Origin: Pyrenophora tritici-repentis
Lineage: Eukaryota; Ascomycota; Dothideomycetes; Pleosporales; Pleosporaceae
Direction of reading: 5' to 3'
DNA length: 64,000 nt
Assembly (NCBI RefSeq): GCF_003171515.1
Contig: NC_089394.1
Coordinates: 2,418,001-2,482,000, forward strand
In this document: positions 32,701-45,371 of the stretch, in pieces
Position numbering within the stretch: position 1 is the stretch's first letter
Layout of the letters: the number at the start of each line of letters is the position of its first letter
Made by a program: the position numbers and the translations under genes
Notes under the pieces: generated by a model
What the model was told of the DNA's origin: nothing
The model's database searches: none
What the model saw: only the letters and a program-made list of their open reading frames with translations

Positions 32701-33205
32701 CTTGAGCTTCTCTATCCACGTCTGGCGCAACACGGTCACGGTCTGACTACACACGCCCTCTACGGCGTCTACGAGCACGACGGCGCCATCGCACAGACGT
32801 GATGCTGTAGAGACTTCGTAGCTGAAGTCTATATGACCGGGCGAGTCTATCAAGTTTATCAAAAACTCTTTTTGCTCGGGCTGGGCGTCGGGCGCAGACC
32901 GGCGGAGTAGTGAAAAGTATAGCGAAATGGCCGACGACTCCATGGTGATACCGCGCAGCTGCTCATCCGGCCTGGAGTCGAGGTAGCGGATCTTGCCGGC
33001 GAGCTTGGGCGAAATGATGCCATTGGTGGCGATGAGGGCGTCTGTGAGTGACGTCTTGCCATGGTCCTGTCGCAATTAGCACCAGCAAGCAAATCGCGCG
33101 GAGAAGCATGCGCGGACATACGACATGGGCGAGAATGCAGATGTTCCTAATTCCATCGGCCGCCTGTTGAAGTGACACCAGCTTGTCGCTGGGAACGACG
33201 GGCAT
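29722..33205 (-). CDS. RIA1: Ribosome assembly GTPase RIA1/EFL1 (EF-2-like), with frame breaks
   Basis: Elongation-factor-like GTPase that, with Sdo1/SBDS, releases Tif6/eIF6 from pre-60S subunits in the cytoplasm (known for the family). Exons: 33205-33122, 33066-32123, 32049-30532, 30474-29722. GTPase motifs: AHVDHGKT (26-33), RGITMESS (about 66), DSPGH (about 102) and NKMD (about 156). EF-2-like domains II-V follow, with GFARMFSGTLSVGDEVYVLG and the C-terminal LGRVYAVLTRRRGTI and VAESFGFSDEIRKRSSGSASPQL, highly conserved in EFL1. The last exon does not read through. The best splice junction at 30532/30474 is one base out of phase, and the G8 run at 30280-30287 forces a second shift. Each would be cured by removing one base. 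The gene is normally needed for growth, so sequence error is likelier than a pseudogene. Confidence 0.88.
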
Positions 33206-33989
33206 CCTGGCGATGGGCGATAGTGTGTGCTAAAAAGTCGCGACCGTCTCAGATACGGATGCGGGTGCGGGTGCGGTTGTCTCGTCTCGCGTGTCGATGT
33301 AACCTGGTAGCAGGCAACGGCGGCGGTTTCACTGGCCGCTGATCAAAAGGCGCGGGGCTCAGTGGACGAAGTAGGAAATTGGAGGATAGATTGCTCTGCA
33401 GCAGAAGCCGACGTTGCAGCGACGACGTGTGGTTCTGGCTGGCCGCACTGGGATTTGTATGAAACTTAACCACCGTCGAGACCCCCGCCCTTACCCGCGT
33501 CATTCTGGCTCATGAAATTTGTGGGTGGCGGCTCTGCAAATCCCTGGGCGGGCTGGCGGCGGGCTTGCTGCAAGACGTCAGTTAGTGGCCGCCCCAGCTG
33601 AACGGCGTCTCTCCCCAGCATTTCTCTTGCGCTTGTTTCTCCAAGTCTCTCTCTCTCTCTCTCTCTGCTCCCTGGGGTCCACGGGTTGCTGCACGCAGCT
33701 TCTAGTCGCCCTCGCCCTCGTCACGCTTCTTTTGCCTAATGGCCCTAATCGCACTGCACGCGCGTTCCTTCCCGAACATGTATTTGTAGCCTGTGCGCGC
33801 CTTCCCTCGCTGGTGCGAGTCGCGCCCCAAGCATTGCCCCTGTCCTTCGCCTACCATCTTGCCATCAGCCATAACATTCCGAATATAACAACTCTTGCCA
33901 GCGCGCGCAGAAGCAGCGCCCCTAATAACCCACGGCGCCCATACCGCCTGACCCCGCCAACTGTGAATGTGACACCTCCCACCGCCAAC
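33206..33989. promoter_or_regulatory. Divergent promoter region, RIA1 / PH-domain gene
   Basis: 784 bp separate the two starts. The RIA1 side is GC-rich. The PH side is pyrimidine-rich, with a (CT)n run at 33646-33666, typical of fungal housekeeping promoters and leaders. The frame upstream of 33990 is open but of biased, non-conserved composition, so I treat it as leader. Confidence 0.5.
33646..33666. repeat. (CT)n microsatellite in 5' leader
   Basis: About ten uninterrupted CT dinucleotides lie roughly 330 bp before the PH-gene ATG. Confidence 0.9.
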
Positions 33990-35254
33990 ATGGCAGCCAC
34001 ACTGGACCACCAGCCCACGCCCGCATACCCGACCGCCGTTCGCTCTGCTGGCATGAAGCTGGACACGCCCGGCTTCCACCACACAAAAACCGCCAGCGCC
34101 AGCGTCGACATCATGTCGCCCGTCAACCAGAACGGCTGCTTCGAGTTCGACCGCATCATCAAGGCCGGCACCGTGGTGAAGCGCACGCGCAAGACCAAGG
34201 CACGTACCTTTACTCTCTTGCCTGACGTATGCTGACATCCGGACAGTCATGGAAGCCCATCTACGCCGTCCTGCGCCCAAACTGCCTCTCAATCTACAAG
34301 GACAAAGATGAGACAAAACTGCGACACCAAATCAACCTCTCTGAGATCACTGCCGTTGCGCGTCAGCGAGACTCGAAAAAGAAAATGGAGCACGTGTTCG
34401 GCATCTTCTCGCCCGCACGCAACTACCACCTCGGCGCCATGACTGACAAGGACGCGCAGGAGTGGGTGGACCTCATACGGACAGAGGCAAGAATAGGTGC
34501 CGAAGAGGCTGAAATGTCCGTTATGGGCCCCACAGCCGGAAGGCCCAAGTTTGCCGGCTTCGGCAGGGCGGCTACGAGAGACAACATAGTCTCGAGCTCT
34601 TCAGAGGCCGAGCCCAGACCCTCGAGCTCCATAACCCCAGAGCAGATGCATAGTGCCCGACGGCCCTCGCAGGCTCTCAACTACTCGGGTGGCGAGCGCG
34701 GCTCCATCTCCGACTTTGACTTCTCCGATAGCAACTTCCAAGCTTCCGTCAACTCACTCCCCAGGGCCTCGCACCAAAAAGGCAACCTTAGCCAGCAGAG
34801 CAACATCGGCTCCACACCCGGCGACGAGCGCGTAGTCTACCACGGCTGGCTCTATGTCCTCAAGTCCAAAGGGGGCGTGCGCCAGTGGAAGAAGATCTGG
34901 GTCGTATTGCGGCCCAAGTGTCTTGCCTTTTACAAGACAAACGACGAGTACTCAGCAACGCACATAATCCCCTTTACGAGCATCATCGACGCCGTCGACA
35001 TAGACCCTGTCTCCCGTAGCAAGCAATACTGCATGCAAGTGATATGCGAGGAGAAGAACTTCAAGTTCTGTGCATCCGACGAGAACTCGCTAGCAGAGTG
35101 GCTCGGCGCATTCAAAAGCTTGCTGGTCAAGAAGAAAGAGGCCCAGTCCAAGCGCACTCAACAGCCAGCCACCAACGCCGTAATCGTACACCCGCTGCAG
35201 AAGGCTTTGCTGCCCTCACCCATGTCTGCACAGCAGCCGCTTGCCATGAAATGA
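33990..35254 (+). CDS. Tandem PH-domain protein (Opy1-like)
   Basis: Two exons (33990-34199 and 34247-35254) give 405 residues. I chose MAATLDHQ (context CAACATGG) as the start over longer in-frame options. PH domain 1 is about 50-155: IKAGTVVKRTRKTK | SWKPIYAVLRPNCLSIYKD … AQEWVDLIRT. PH domain 2 is about 280-385: YHGWLYVLKSKGGVRQWKKIWVVLRP … LAEWLGAFKSL. A Ser-rich linker separates them. PH pairs of this type bind membrane phosphoinositides; yeast Opy1 is a known two-PH protein that senses PI(4,5)P2. The intron (34200-34246, 47 bp) needs a GC donor (AAG|GCACGT) to keep KRTRKTKSWK in phase. No catalytic domain is present, so a membrane adaptor or sensor role is likely. Confidence 0.87.
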
Positions 35255-36543
35255 CCCCTGCCCATCATGTCTTACGAGGCGCATCCCGATACCAAGACAT
35301 GTATATATGCTCTCACCGTTGACAACGCCGCCAGCATCAAATGTCAGAATCAGACCAAGGCCTCGGCCATATCGCACACACTAATCGCGAATACTGCTTT
35401 TTCAGCAACCATCTCCTAACGATACCATTTACGACTTTTAACGATCTTCAAATCTTGCTTTTCTTACCCGCTGGTCGCTGTTCCTCCGTGACAGCTGTTT
35501 TGTTCGATACCATTGGATACTTTGTTTCTCTCTGCATTTCTTGCTTTCTGCTACACTGACAGCAAGAGAAGATCTTACCGTATACGTATCCTGTCCGCAT
35601 AACCTCGAACTTTCCTTTTGTCCGACTCTGTTCCCGCTGTTATCGTTGTTTGGAATTGTAGGCGTGTTTCTTTTTGATAGTAGTGTTAGTTGTAATCATT
35701 TTTGGATGTCTGTTGCATCTTGAGCTGGGAGTGGAGCGCTTGAGTTTAGATCAGTCGATCAACCGATCAACCAATCAATCTCTTTGTTAATAAAACAAGA
35801 CTTCTGTCATTGATATTGAATGTGGATGTGGATGTGCAGGGGTTTTTAGACGCGTGATGTCGTGATGTGATCCCATGTGGTACCATGTGGTACCATGTGG
35901 CTTCTTAGAACGCTGCAGTACTGTTCATGTGGTGTAATCTAACATGACCTGTACACAGCACACACATTCGCATGCTGACTCCACATCCGGCAATAAAGTC
36001 TGATAACGTCAGCACACATCAGGCCCCCAGGTTCATCTGCGACTTGAAGTCGCTGTCGAGGTATGTCTGATCGCACCTACCCTCCGACTCCACGTACCAA
36101 CTAGCGCCTTGGCAACTGCCCAAACTCCGATCATAACCATCCATCCCTCAACGTCGTCCCCAATGTCTTACATATATCGGAGCTGAAATGCAGCTGATAG
36201 GCTTGCATCCCGGACGGGAAGAACACGAAGTTCGCCCAAACGCCTTTAATTAACTCTCTGTCCGATGCAGTGTGCGTTTTGGCGTTTTGGCCCCCAATTC
36301 CACTGCGCTAATGCTGCGCTAACTGCGGATGGATGGGCAGGCGTAGGGGAGCTGAGAAAGTTGGGGGAGAGGAGCTGACATGCAGATTTAAATAGTGAGG
36401 CAATCCCTTCCTTTTTGCTTTCTATATCTCGCGGTTCGCGCTTTTCGGCGTGTGTGATGCACTAGGATCGAGTTTTTGACATTGTGGTGTCGTTGGTGCG
36501 TGGGTGAAAAGTAAGACAGTGTATAAGGTGTTCCGCGAGGAAA
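35255..36543. other. Intergenic, 1.3 kb, with short direct repeats
   Basis: No gene supported. Short tandem words occur: GATCAACC-like at 35756-35775, GTGGAT at 35821-35835, and three copies of CCATGTGGTA at 35872-35900. The final 150 bp probably hold the promoter of the CorA-like gene. Confidence 0.5.
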
Positions 36544-39500
36544 ATGGAGCGTGGACGCGGTGTACGACATATACCTGCTCGGTCGACGGTAGATGAGGAG
36601 ATCAGGGAACTTAGGGAAGAGCTGAGAAGGGAACGGCGAGGAAGGCGTGATGCGGACGTGGGAAGTCGCGAGCGCGATCGCGAGGAAATGGTTGAACGTG
36701 CAGATCCAACACGTTTTCCCGATGAAAGACCAGACTTTTCTGTATGTGAAGAGCGTCCGCGCGGGCGTCGTGTAACGGTCGACGAAGATGACACCTGGGA
36801 CAACAGCCCCGAGAATGAAAGTTCACACAACTCCCATGTATCAAGTTTGTATGGAAGACCACATATTACTGACGTTACTCCCGTCTATTTTATGGATGAT
36901 CTTGGGGAGGAGAAGTACGTTTTTCCACTGAACAAGTGTGAGAGTAAGGAGGTATGTCCGATCCTACCCCACAAAACTCTATAAAAGACTGACTTCCTAT
37001 ACAGGCTACAGAACCGCTCTGGAGAGAAATATATGCCCAGAAATATGTCCAAGAGAACACAATACGCGATATATATCTGGATTACATCACCAAAGGGAAA
37101 TATCGAGTACAGACTCTGGAAGGCGCCAATATTTTACCTAGTGCTTGGAGTACCTTTGTCAGACCAGAGTCGTACATTCAGATTGCGTTTGACTCAACTC
37201 TTCCAGACAGTGGCCGATCCCCAAAGCCACCTTTACGCCCAGGCCCTCGAGTTGCTTACACTAGTGGCGACACATACGAAACTATTAGCCCAAGGAGGTC
37301 ACACAGTGCAGCAGACACAGACAACGAATCTACTGAAAGCGAGCTCGCAACTAGCGACACAGAAACTCCCCCTGACGTGGTTGTTGTACCAGAACTGGAT
37401 CGAAAGGTTGTGCCTCCTGTCGACTGCGAAAAGAATAAGCTCTCTTTCCAGGTAAAGACTGCACAGAGACGAACACCCACCAGGCCAAACGGAGAGGAAG
37501 AAACCGATGGAACCAGCCCCAAAGCACTGGATGCAAGCAAAGGTCCTGATGTCGGGGAATGCCAGAGAAGTAGGATAACCAGAGTTATGCACACAGAGGC
37601 TAGAGGTCAAAACAGGATTAAGATTTATACTCTACCCGGTCCTGAGAACACTCAGTTGCTAGAGTCAGTGACGATGACTTGGTACCACCTTCCTCTGGCT
37701 CAGCTTGACTTTGGACGCTTCACAAATTTGTGTCTGAATATACCGCCTCTATCAGCTCGTCTACAAACACTCACTGCAACCGCGATGAAGAGCAGTCTTA
37801 CAGGAAGTTTGGCAACAGCAGCGCGGACGGCATCATTCACGTTCCAAATCTTTGGATCATGAATATTGGCTCCGATGTCATCGTGACGTGTGGCCATAGC
37901 TCGATAAATGAAGAGACTGTCAAATCGATCATCGTAGCAACAGAGGATATCAAGCAACTAGCTAGCCAAGACGTGGATAACAACACCCTAAGAACGATCA
38001 GAGTTATCGACTTGCAGGGACGAGAATTTATCTTTCCTATTGGTGACTGCAGGTCGTACTTCCAGCTCGAGACAAGAATACGTGAGCTGAGGTACTGCAG
38101 TGGGTGGAGAGAGAGAGACGACGAAATCCGGTTGCAACACAAAACCAAAGATGGTAGCAAGGAACTCCGTCCTGGAGACTGGGGAAGCCTTATCAAACGA
38201 ACCGATCTCATCTCTATCACTGTTTCGATGATAGATGACGGAAAAGGCGATGAACAAGCACTCACTGCTACTTCTTCCCCACATCAGGTCTCGGGTAGCT
38301 CATCCATCTTTGTACCACCGTTTTTCCACTGGCCACAGTCAACTCCCAAGGACACTGCGAGCGGTGAAAAGAAGGTGAAATTCTTGGGTACATCAGACGT
38401 ACAACAGGCATCTATCCTCTTGGAACAAGCAGATAAGATCATGATGACTGAGTCTTTTACGGATTCATACAACAAAGTGGCCACTGTTTTCAGCTCGGCT
38501 GCATATTACAGATCTCTCCCTGAGTTGACATTCAAGGAAATTACCACCGACTTCACCAAACTTAGACTCCGATCAAAACGAACACAACCGATTGGGTCTG
38601 CCCTTACTTTTCATCAAAGCGCAATAGAGAACCAATGCACTCGTATCTCGGAGCAAACTACAAGCCTGTTCGGGATTGTTCGAATGACATTTGAGCTGTT
38701 TGTTAGCGATATTGACCAAAGTAGGATCCTTCGGAAAGGCTGGGGTGCTATGAAACAACTTCATGACAAGGTCACTGAAATTACATTGCGAGGGTCTCTG
38801 GGCCCTGATCCAAAGGAATATACCGATCCGGAATGGAAACACCCTGATATGGTAGACCGTACTTGGCATATCCGGACCCCTGCTAAACCAAGTCATCTAG
38901 CAGTTCTCGAAACGGATGCCCAGTTGAACAAGGTGATAAGACGATGCAAACGATGCATTTTTCGATCATACGATAGCCCAGAAGCTGCACTCAAGCACTT
39001 ACGAAAGCATGCAAAAAAAGCGGCAGATCTGGAAGAATCTAGCGCCATTATCAGTCCAGGTGTCTTGGACTCATCTGATGAAAAAGCGGCCGGGCCACAG
39101 TCTGCCTCCCGATTCTGTGCTCAAGGAGTGGGTGTTGAACTCTGAACAGTTCAGGCGTGAAGAAACCAACGGAGACGCACTTGCAACACTTACCAAAGGA
39201 CTCATCTGATGAAAAGCGGCGGGCACAGTCTGCCTCCCGATTCTGTGCTCAAGGAGTGGGTGTTGAACTCTGAACAGTTCAGGCGTGAAGAAACCAACGG
39301 AGACGCACTTGCAACACTTACCAAGCCAAGGAATCGCTCGAGAACTTTTCGTTGAAGCTAGTGAATTGGCCGAGGGGATTCAAAATGAGGATGGCGATAT
39401 TTCAGGACTGTACAAAATGCCGCAACAGGAGTTGGTGAGAGCATTTCGAAACATAATGGTCTTCTTCATGGCAACCGAACGCGCTGTCCACTATGGCACA

Positions 39501-40961
39501 GAAGTATTGAGGGATCAGGAACTTATTGACTACATGGCCGAACGCTCCTATTTTCCAGGGTCCGAAAAGGAAATGGACGAGGGTGTGGTGAAAAGATTAG
39601 GCGAGGTCGCACGACGGTCGTTGCGCAGGGTGCGCTTCAAGCTGTGCGGAATGGTCAAGTCAGATCCTCCACTGGATATTTTCAGGAAAAAGTCTTTGGG
39701 ACCAGAGTATGTATGTCTTGGTCCTACAGCAACCACAGCAGCAACCACAAGAGACTATAGGCGACTTGTACCGTGGGTTCATCTCCAAACTTGTAAGTCA
39801 TAAATCGCTCTTTTTCTGTACAAGAGATCGTGCAGGATCTATCCCAAACGTTTCAAATGTGAACGTAAGCAATGGAGATACAGAGTGTACTACTAGAGGA
39901 CGCTAGGAGCTACATCTAACATCATCCAGCAATTCCAAGTCAATAGCCGTGCGAGTAAACGTCTTCTACGCGACATTAACCTACTTCAAGATGAGCTCCA
40001 AATACTCATCGCGGTCAACACGTGGCAAACCAATCTCATCCAAAATTATACACGCGTGCTTGACGACACTTCTTATGAGCAGGAACTCCCTTCTCGAAAG
40101 AGTATGTTTCCATATGAGCGGGATCTCCTCCGAACCTGCCTAAACAATCTCAAACTCGCTCGGGATGACTTTAGCGATCTACTGGACCTATGCCGCCCGC
40201 TATCCGATCGCACCAAACAGATACTCGAGATCAACGAAGAAGATCACGGCAAAGCTATCATGGTTTTCACAGTTGTCACGGTCATATTCTTACCCTTGTC
40301 GTTTGCGACAAGTTACTTTGGTATGAACACATCAGACATACGAGACATGGATCAGACCCAAACTCTCTTCTGGAGCGTTGCAATCCCACTGACCGTCCTG
40401 ACTGTCGGCGGATGTATGCTCATCGGATACAACGGAGTTGAGTTACTAGACGGAATCTCGTCGTTTCTCCGCATGGTGTCAGGCAAGCAAAAGGAGAGTC
40501 CCGACGCCGGTGTAGGCGTCTCTCGCCGCAAACCTCCACCCAATCTCCAATTCGACACGACAAACACACAGGAGTTGACCAACCTTGACGAAGCCGAATT
40601 CGCGAACCCGCGGCCAAGTGGATGTGATGAGACTATGGAAGACATACAAGCTAACAAAGACTACGCCTCTATTCGCAAGAAGATACCGTACGTCACATAT
40701 GGCGATGATGATGAATGGTTTCGCGAGGAGGAGGGGGCCCTAATAAAAGCTGGGGAACGGAGGGCTGCGAACTTCTCGCATGAACGCAATGGATTGCCAC
40801 CATTGCCACCCCGAATTGACATTGTACCTGGCACTATGGGGGCTGGCTGGGATAAACAAGATGCCTGGTACGATATGAAGGAGAAGGAATTATGGCAGCG
40901 CAACAGAAGAAGTCATCGTAAGGTGGATAACAACTACTACGAAAATTACGGACGTTACTGA
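36544..40961 (+). pseudogene. CorA-like transporter with long soluble N-terminal part; reading frame broken
   Basis: One gene appears spread over several frames. Exon 1 (36544-36951) and exon 2 (from 37005; intron 53 bp) encode a charged start and a region (VYFMDDLGEEKYVFPLNKC…YIQIAFDS) that may be ubiquitin-like. At about 37740-37800 the conserved reading changes frame. A second similar unit follows (VIDLQGREFIFPIGDCRSYFQ … DLISITVSMID) to about 39066. A ~130-bp tandem duplication (39067-39324) breaks it again. The last exon (39930-40961) has the CorA end: coiled helices, TM1 with the GMN motif (FATSYFGMNTSD), TM2 (FWSVAIPLTVLTVGGCMLIGY), then a cytosolic tail. CorA proteins form pentameric Mg2+ channels. 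As given, no single protein can be made; true decay or sequence error are both possible. Confidence 0.65.
39067..39324 (+). repeat. Tandem duplication of ~130 bp inside the CorA-like gene
   Basis: Copy 1 (39067-39197) and copy 2 (39198-39324) agree except for three single-base losses in copy 2, all in runs (AAAAA to AAAA; CC to C twice within GCGGCCGGGCCACAG). No substitutions were seen. The duplication lies in coding sequence and gives stops in each copy. Confidence 0.9.
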
Positions 40962-42332
40962 ATGAGAGCATGATGCCTTTCTTGGAGGGCGGAAAAGGGT
41001 ATATACCCTTCGGAGAAGTGCCAGGCAGATGAAGTACATGATCACACCTACAATTTTACAATTTGAATGAAGATGCAAAAAATTCGCTCGAATTACAAGG
41101 CACATGGTGTGTTGATGCACCCACTGAGTTGTCAAACCCTACACTGGAGTTTTGAGGTTGGAAGGGCTAGAAAAACAGCTACAGACAGGCGTAGCGCACG
41201 GATCGATGACACCCACGTAGCTCGCAGGCATATCCAAGCCACCTTTTGTGCACAGTATGATCGCCCCGTGTGGGCAGATATAGAGCGCGAGCGCCTCCAG
41301 GATGGGCCTTGTTGGGCGAATTTCCCGGTTTCTGTGCCTTGGGCGGTTTCGCGCAGAGCCGTCTGATGCGCTGTGTGGCGCTCAAGCCATCTGCCGTAAG
41401 GGAACATGACACGGATCACGCCAGCTGCCAACAAGATACCTACTGTGGTGGATGGCTACAGCGAATAAGCAACCGCTCCACGAGATGGAGGGAGAAAACG
41501 CGAAGATGGACGTCGTCATCGCGTGCGGTGTGGGAGGCGGCGCTTACGCTAGGGAAAGGCTAGAGGCTGCCAAGTAAAGCTTGTATTCCCCCTTGTGGCG
41601 CATTAGAGGTGCATGTGTGAGGGGAGCAAAACAAAGCTATGGGTAAGACAAGTTCATGGCGGGGCGTACGACACACAGGCGTGAGGGGGAACTGCGATGA
41701 CTTTTTCCTCGCGTTCACGCAGTTGATGCAATTTCGCCACCACCACTGAGAAAAAAGCCCCAAGACCCGCCACAGTTCGCATAGAACGGCATCGAGATTG
41801 TGGCTGACGGCTCGAATGCCATGACGCAACTGGGACGCATCTTTCCGTCTCCATTGGGAAACCTGGCGCCGATCTATCCCGCAAACAACATCCGCACGCT
41901 CGTCATACAGACAAGGAAGGCCCTATCTGGCCTTGTCTTACCTTGCACCCCAAGCAGAGCGTGTACAATTGTGGATTTAGACGGCGTGTAGTCAAGGAAT
42001 TGGGCAGCAGCGGCGTTGTGCTGTGTGTCCGCTGCTTTGGTTAATGCAGGCAAACCATGATCCGGGTCAATCAAGGTGGTGGAAGTGGAGGTAGCCCAGA
42101 CCCTCCTAACAAGCGGGAGGCTACGACGGAGTGACGTAGTTGCTGCAATCACGCGTGTTACCCAGTCAGCCGTAATACAAATCTGCTTCTGCCCGCACCT
42201 GCCTCCTCCCTCATACCAACTCAGATACCCACTTCCTTCAATCACCTATACACCTCACACTCCCATTGTTTTTCCAGCTCTGCGTCTGCATTTTTGATAC
42301 CCCACTTGATACCCCCGCAGCAGACCTACACC
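40962..42332. other. Intergenic, 1.37 kb
   Basis: I see no supported gene, RNA or repeat here. Short open frames on both strands have no recognisable content. The last 200 bp, with CT-rich stretches at 42190-42320, are the likely promoter and leader of the HAM1-family gene. Confidence 0.5.
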
Positions 42333-45300
42333 ATGAGTTCCGCCGTAAATCGTATGCACCCCTACCCCGCTTGAGCGCGAGCTAGTATTAACTCAATGCA
42401 GGTCCGGTGGACTTGAAGCAGAAGGAGAAGGATGTCAACAACAAACTACAGCTATACGGCATTGTTGAAGGTATGCAGACATGCGCCATGGGCGCGACTA
42501 CACGCGTTCGCGTTGCACGAACAATATAAACAGTCACTAACCAACAGCAGCCTTCTCCAATGGCAAAGTGCCCTCCAACAGCCAGATTGACGTCGCCCTA
42601 AACTCGGCACTTGCACACAGGGCGCTCAACTCACCGTCAAAGAAGCTGTCGAGCGATGGCCAAAAGCTCGTTGGCGACTTCAAGAATGTCATCGAGCAGG
42701 CCAAGATCCTGCTTCTCACCAAGAACGAGGGCAACCTCCTCCAGGACTTCATCTGGCAGGCGGAGCACCTCGGTGGCAACAACGCTAACCTACCCAATGC
42801 GCCCGTCGACAAGGAGACAGCAAAACAACATGGCAACGACGCCCTCCAGGGCCTGCGCACCCTCGGCACGCTACTCATCTCGAACGGCCAGTTCAGAAAG
42901 CTTCTCTCCGATGCTACTGTTCTCCTCCGCGACATGGCTGGCGATGCCGCGATGAACACTGCCAACAAGGTCAAGCCCTCAGAAGATCGTCTCAACCGCC
43001 TAGATGAGCCCGCCGAGGACAACACCTGGCACGACACCTCCAATCTGAACCGCGAGAACCTCCGTAACCAAGCTAAGAGCAGCCTGCCTTTTGGCAACAA
43101 GAACAGGGACGAGGCCAAGGGAGAGCTCAAGGAACATGCTATGGACATCAACCAGGCCGCTAACCCCCAGGGATCCCGCGACCCCCAGCACACTGCCGAG
43201 CTCGGCGCTCACGAGGGTCAGACTGGCCAGCCCACCGGTGTTGATGCCCGTGGCGGCCTCGAGGCTGCCAAGCAAAAGGTTGAGGAGAACACATCAGAGG
43301 AGGACAAGCAGAGGGTTCGCGCCCGCCGCGACCAGATGAACAACTACCTCAAGGGCAAGATGCCTGAGGAGCGTCGCGAGCAGACTATCTGGCGTCTCAA
43401 GAAGATGGTCGTGGAGATCCAGGGCCATCAAGACTATCAGCGCGCCATCGAGACCCTGCTTAGCCTCGCCGAGCAGTACTCTGGCCATGGAAGGAACTTG
43501 GGTACGCAGGGCAAAGGCTCTGTTCAAGGTGCGCATCAGAATGATGCTCTGCAAACCGCTGAAGCTGACCTCAAGGTGCGTATTTAGGGTTCTTAAACGA
43601 GAATCAATGGCTGACCAACATGAAGACTCTCCTCGAGCGTTTCGCAAACAACACCTCATTCGATGACCTCATTGAATCGATCAACCAAGTCTACAAGGAT
43701 GCCGACCAGGACCCAGAGCTGAGGAATTGGTTCACTCGCATGAACCAATTCATCCGCAAGACTCTTCAGCAGCAGGGCTTCATCCTCGATGACCGTTGCA
43801 ACGAAGAGTGGAACCAGCTCTACGATGACGGCCACCATCTCCTGCGCGGCCGCTACCGTGGTCACACTGACCGCATCGCCGATGAATTCAAGTTCATTGG
43901 TGAGCAGTTCGACTCTGACCCGCAGAACAAGCAGTTCGCCGATTCCGTCAACAAGCTTTTCCTTGACCTTGGCCAAGATGAAAACGGCCAGACCACCTTC
44001 AAGCCCCACCTTCTCAAGGACTTGAGCGATGTCATCCTTCCCGCCATCTTTGAGAACGTCCGCTACATTCCTGTTCCTCGTATCGAGTACAGTGACCCCA
44101 TGGTCGACGCCGTCGTTGAGAACCTCGTTATCGAGGGTGACAACCTTGCACCCAACTCCTTGGAGTTTGGCTCCGACAACTACTGGCGCTGGGGCCGCAA
44201 GTCCATCTCGAGCAAGAATAAGAATAAGGTCATGCTCTCAGTATCGGGTGTACAGATGGATCTCCGTGATGTATCATACTACATCAAGCGCAAGCAGGGT
44301 TTCCCTTCCATCACCGACAAGGGTGTTATGGACATCTTCATGGGTGGCTCTGGCTTCAGCTTCAAGGTTGAGATGGAGACAGCCGACAAGGCCCGCGATC
44401 ACGCGCAGACACACTTCTTCAAGGTCACCAAGGTTGAGTCTGACATTAAGAACCTTCAGATCAAGATGAAGAAGAGCAACCACAAGCTCCTTTTCAACAT
44501 GTTCAAGCCTCTTCTCCTCAAGGTCATGCGTCCTGTCATACAGAGGGTGCTGGAGAAGCAGATCAAGGACAGTGCCAACCAGCTCGATGGTATCCTCTTT
44601 GACATCAAGACTGAGGCTGACCGTGCCGAGGCCGAGGCCAAGCGCAACCCCGACCCCCAGAACATCCAGAACATGTACCAGCGCTACGCCTCTGCTGTGC
44701 AGCACCGTCTCATGCAAGGCAAGCAAAAGAAGGAAGCTATTCAGGAGAGGGCCAAGGACACCCAAGTCAACATGGCTGTCACTCAGCACGACTCCATCTT
44801 CAAGAACATCTCCCTTCCCGGAGGTATCTCCTCCAAGGCTACGGAATACAAGGAGCTTGCAGCCAAGGGTGACAAGTGGGAGAGCCCCATTTTCTCCATC
44901 GGCTCAGCCAAGGAGACCTCCAGCCTTCCTCAGGTTGGCAAGGTTACCCGCAAGCCCCACGGTCGTGAGGGTGGCTACGGTGGACCCCATGACAACTCTC
45001 GTGGTCTTGGTGCCTCACAAGGCTTGAACCCTTCCGCAAACCAGTACGATAGCCAGTACAGCAACGCTGGCGGCCTCGGCGCTGGTCAGGGCCTTACTAC
45101 AGCCAACCAGGGCTTGACTGGTGGCGTTCCTTCCTCCGCCTTGGCTGGTGGTGTTCCTGCCTCCGGTCTGTCTAGCGGCATCCCACCTACAACCGGCGGT
45201 ACACATGGATTCGGTACTCAGGTCGACGACGCGTTTAACACCTCTGGTACTGGCGCGCCTGTTGGCTCATCGGGTCTCGGCAACACCGGTACCTCCACTG

Positions 45301-45371
45301 GTACTGCCACCCACGGCGAGTTCAACACTACTTTCGGTGACCAGAACCCCGTCTTCCAGGGCCGCGCTTAG
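42333..45371 (+). CDS. HAM1-family protein (HAM1_N / HAM1_C, DUF5923/DUF4449 type)
   Basis: Four exons (42333-42351, 42402-42470, 42551-43575, 43626-45371; introns 50, 80 and 50 bp) give 952 residues. The first exon holds six codons (MSSAVN) plus one base. The N-terminal region (about 1-370) is helical and charged, with FSNGKVPSNSQIDVALN and the LLLTKNEGNLLQDFIWQ stretch. The middle (about 370-800) includes the conserved RYIPVPRIEYSDP and MDLRDVSYYIKRKQGFPS. The latter belongs to a fold reminiscent of lipid-binding tubular domains (inference). The C-terminus is a Gly/Ser/Thr-rich tail with GLGAGQGL and GGVPASGL repeats. The family is fungal and widespread, and the molecular function is unclear. 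The frame is intact. Confidence 0.85.

Noticed and set aside
33519..33989. N-terminal extension of the PH-domain gene
   Set aside because: The frame is open but of low-complexity, leader-like composition with a CT run. The ATG at 33990 has better context and begins the conserved-looking part.
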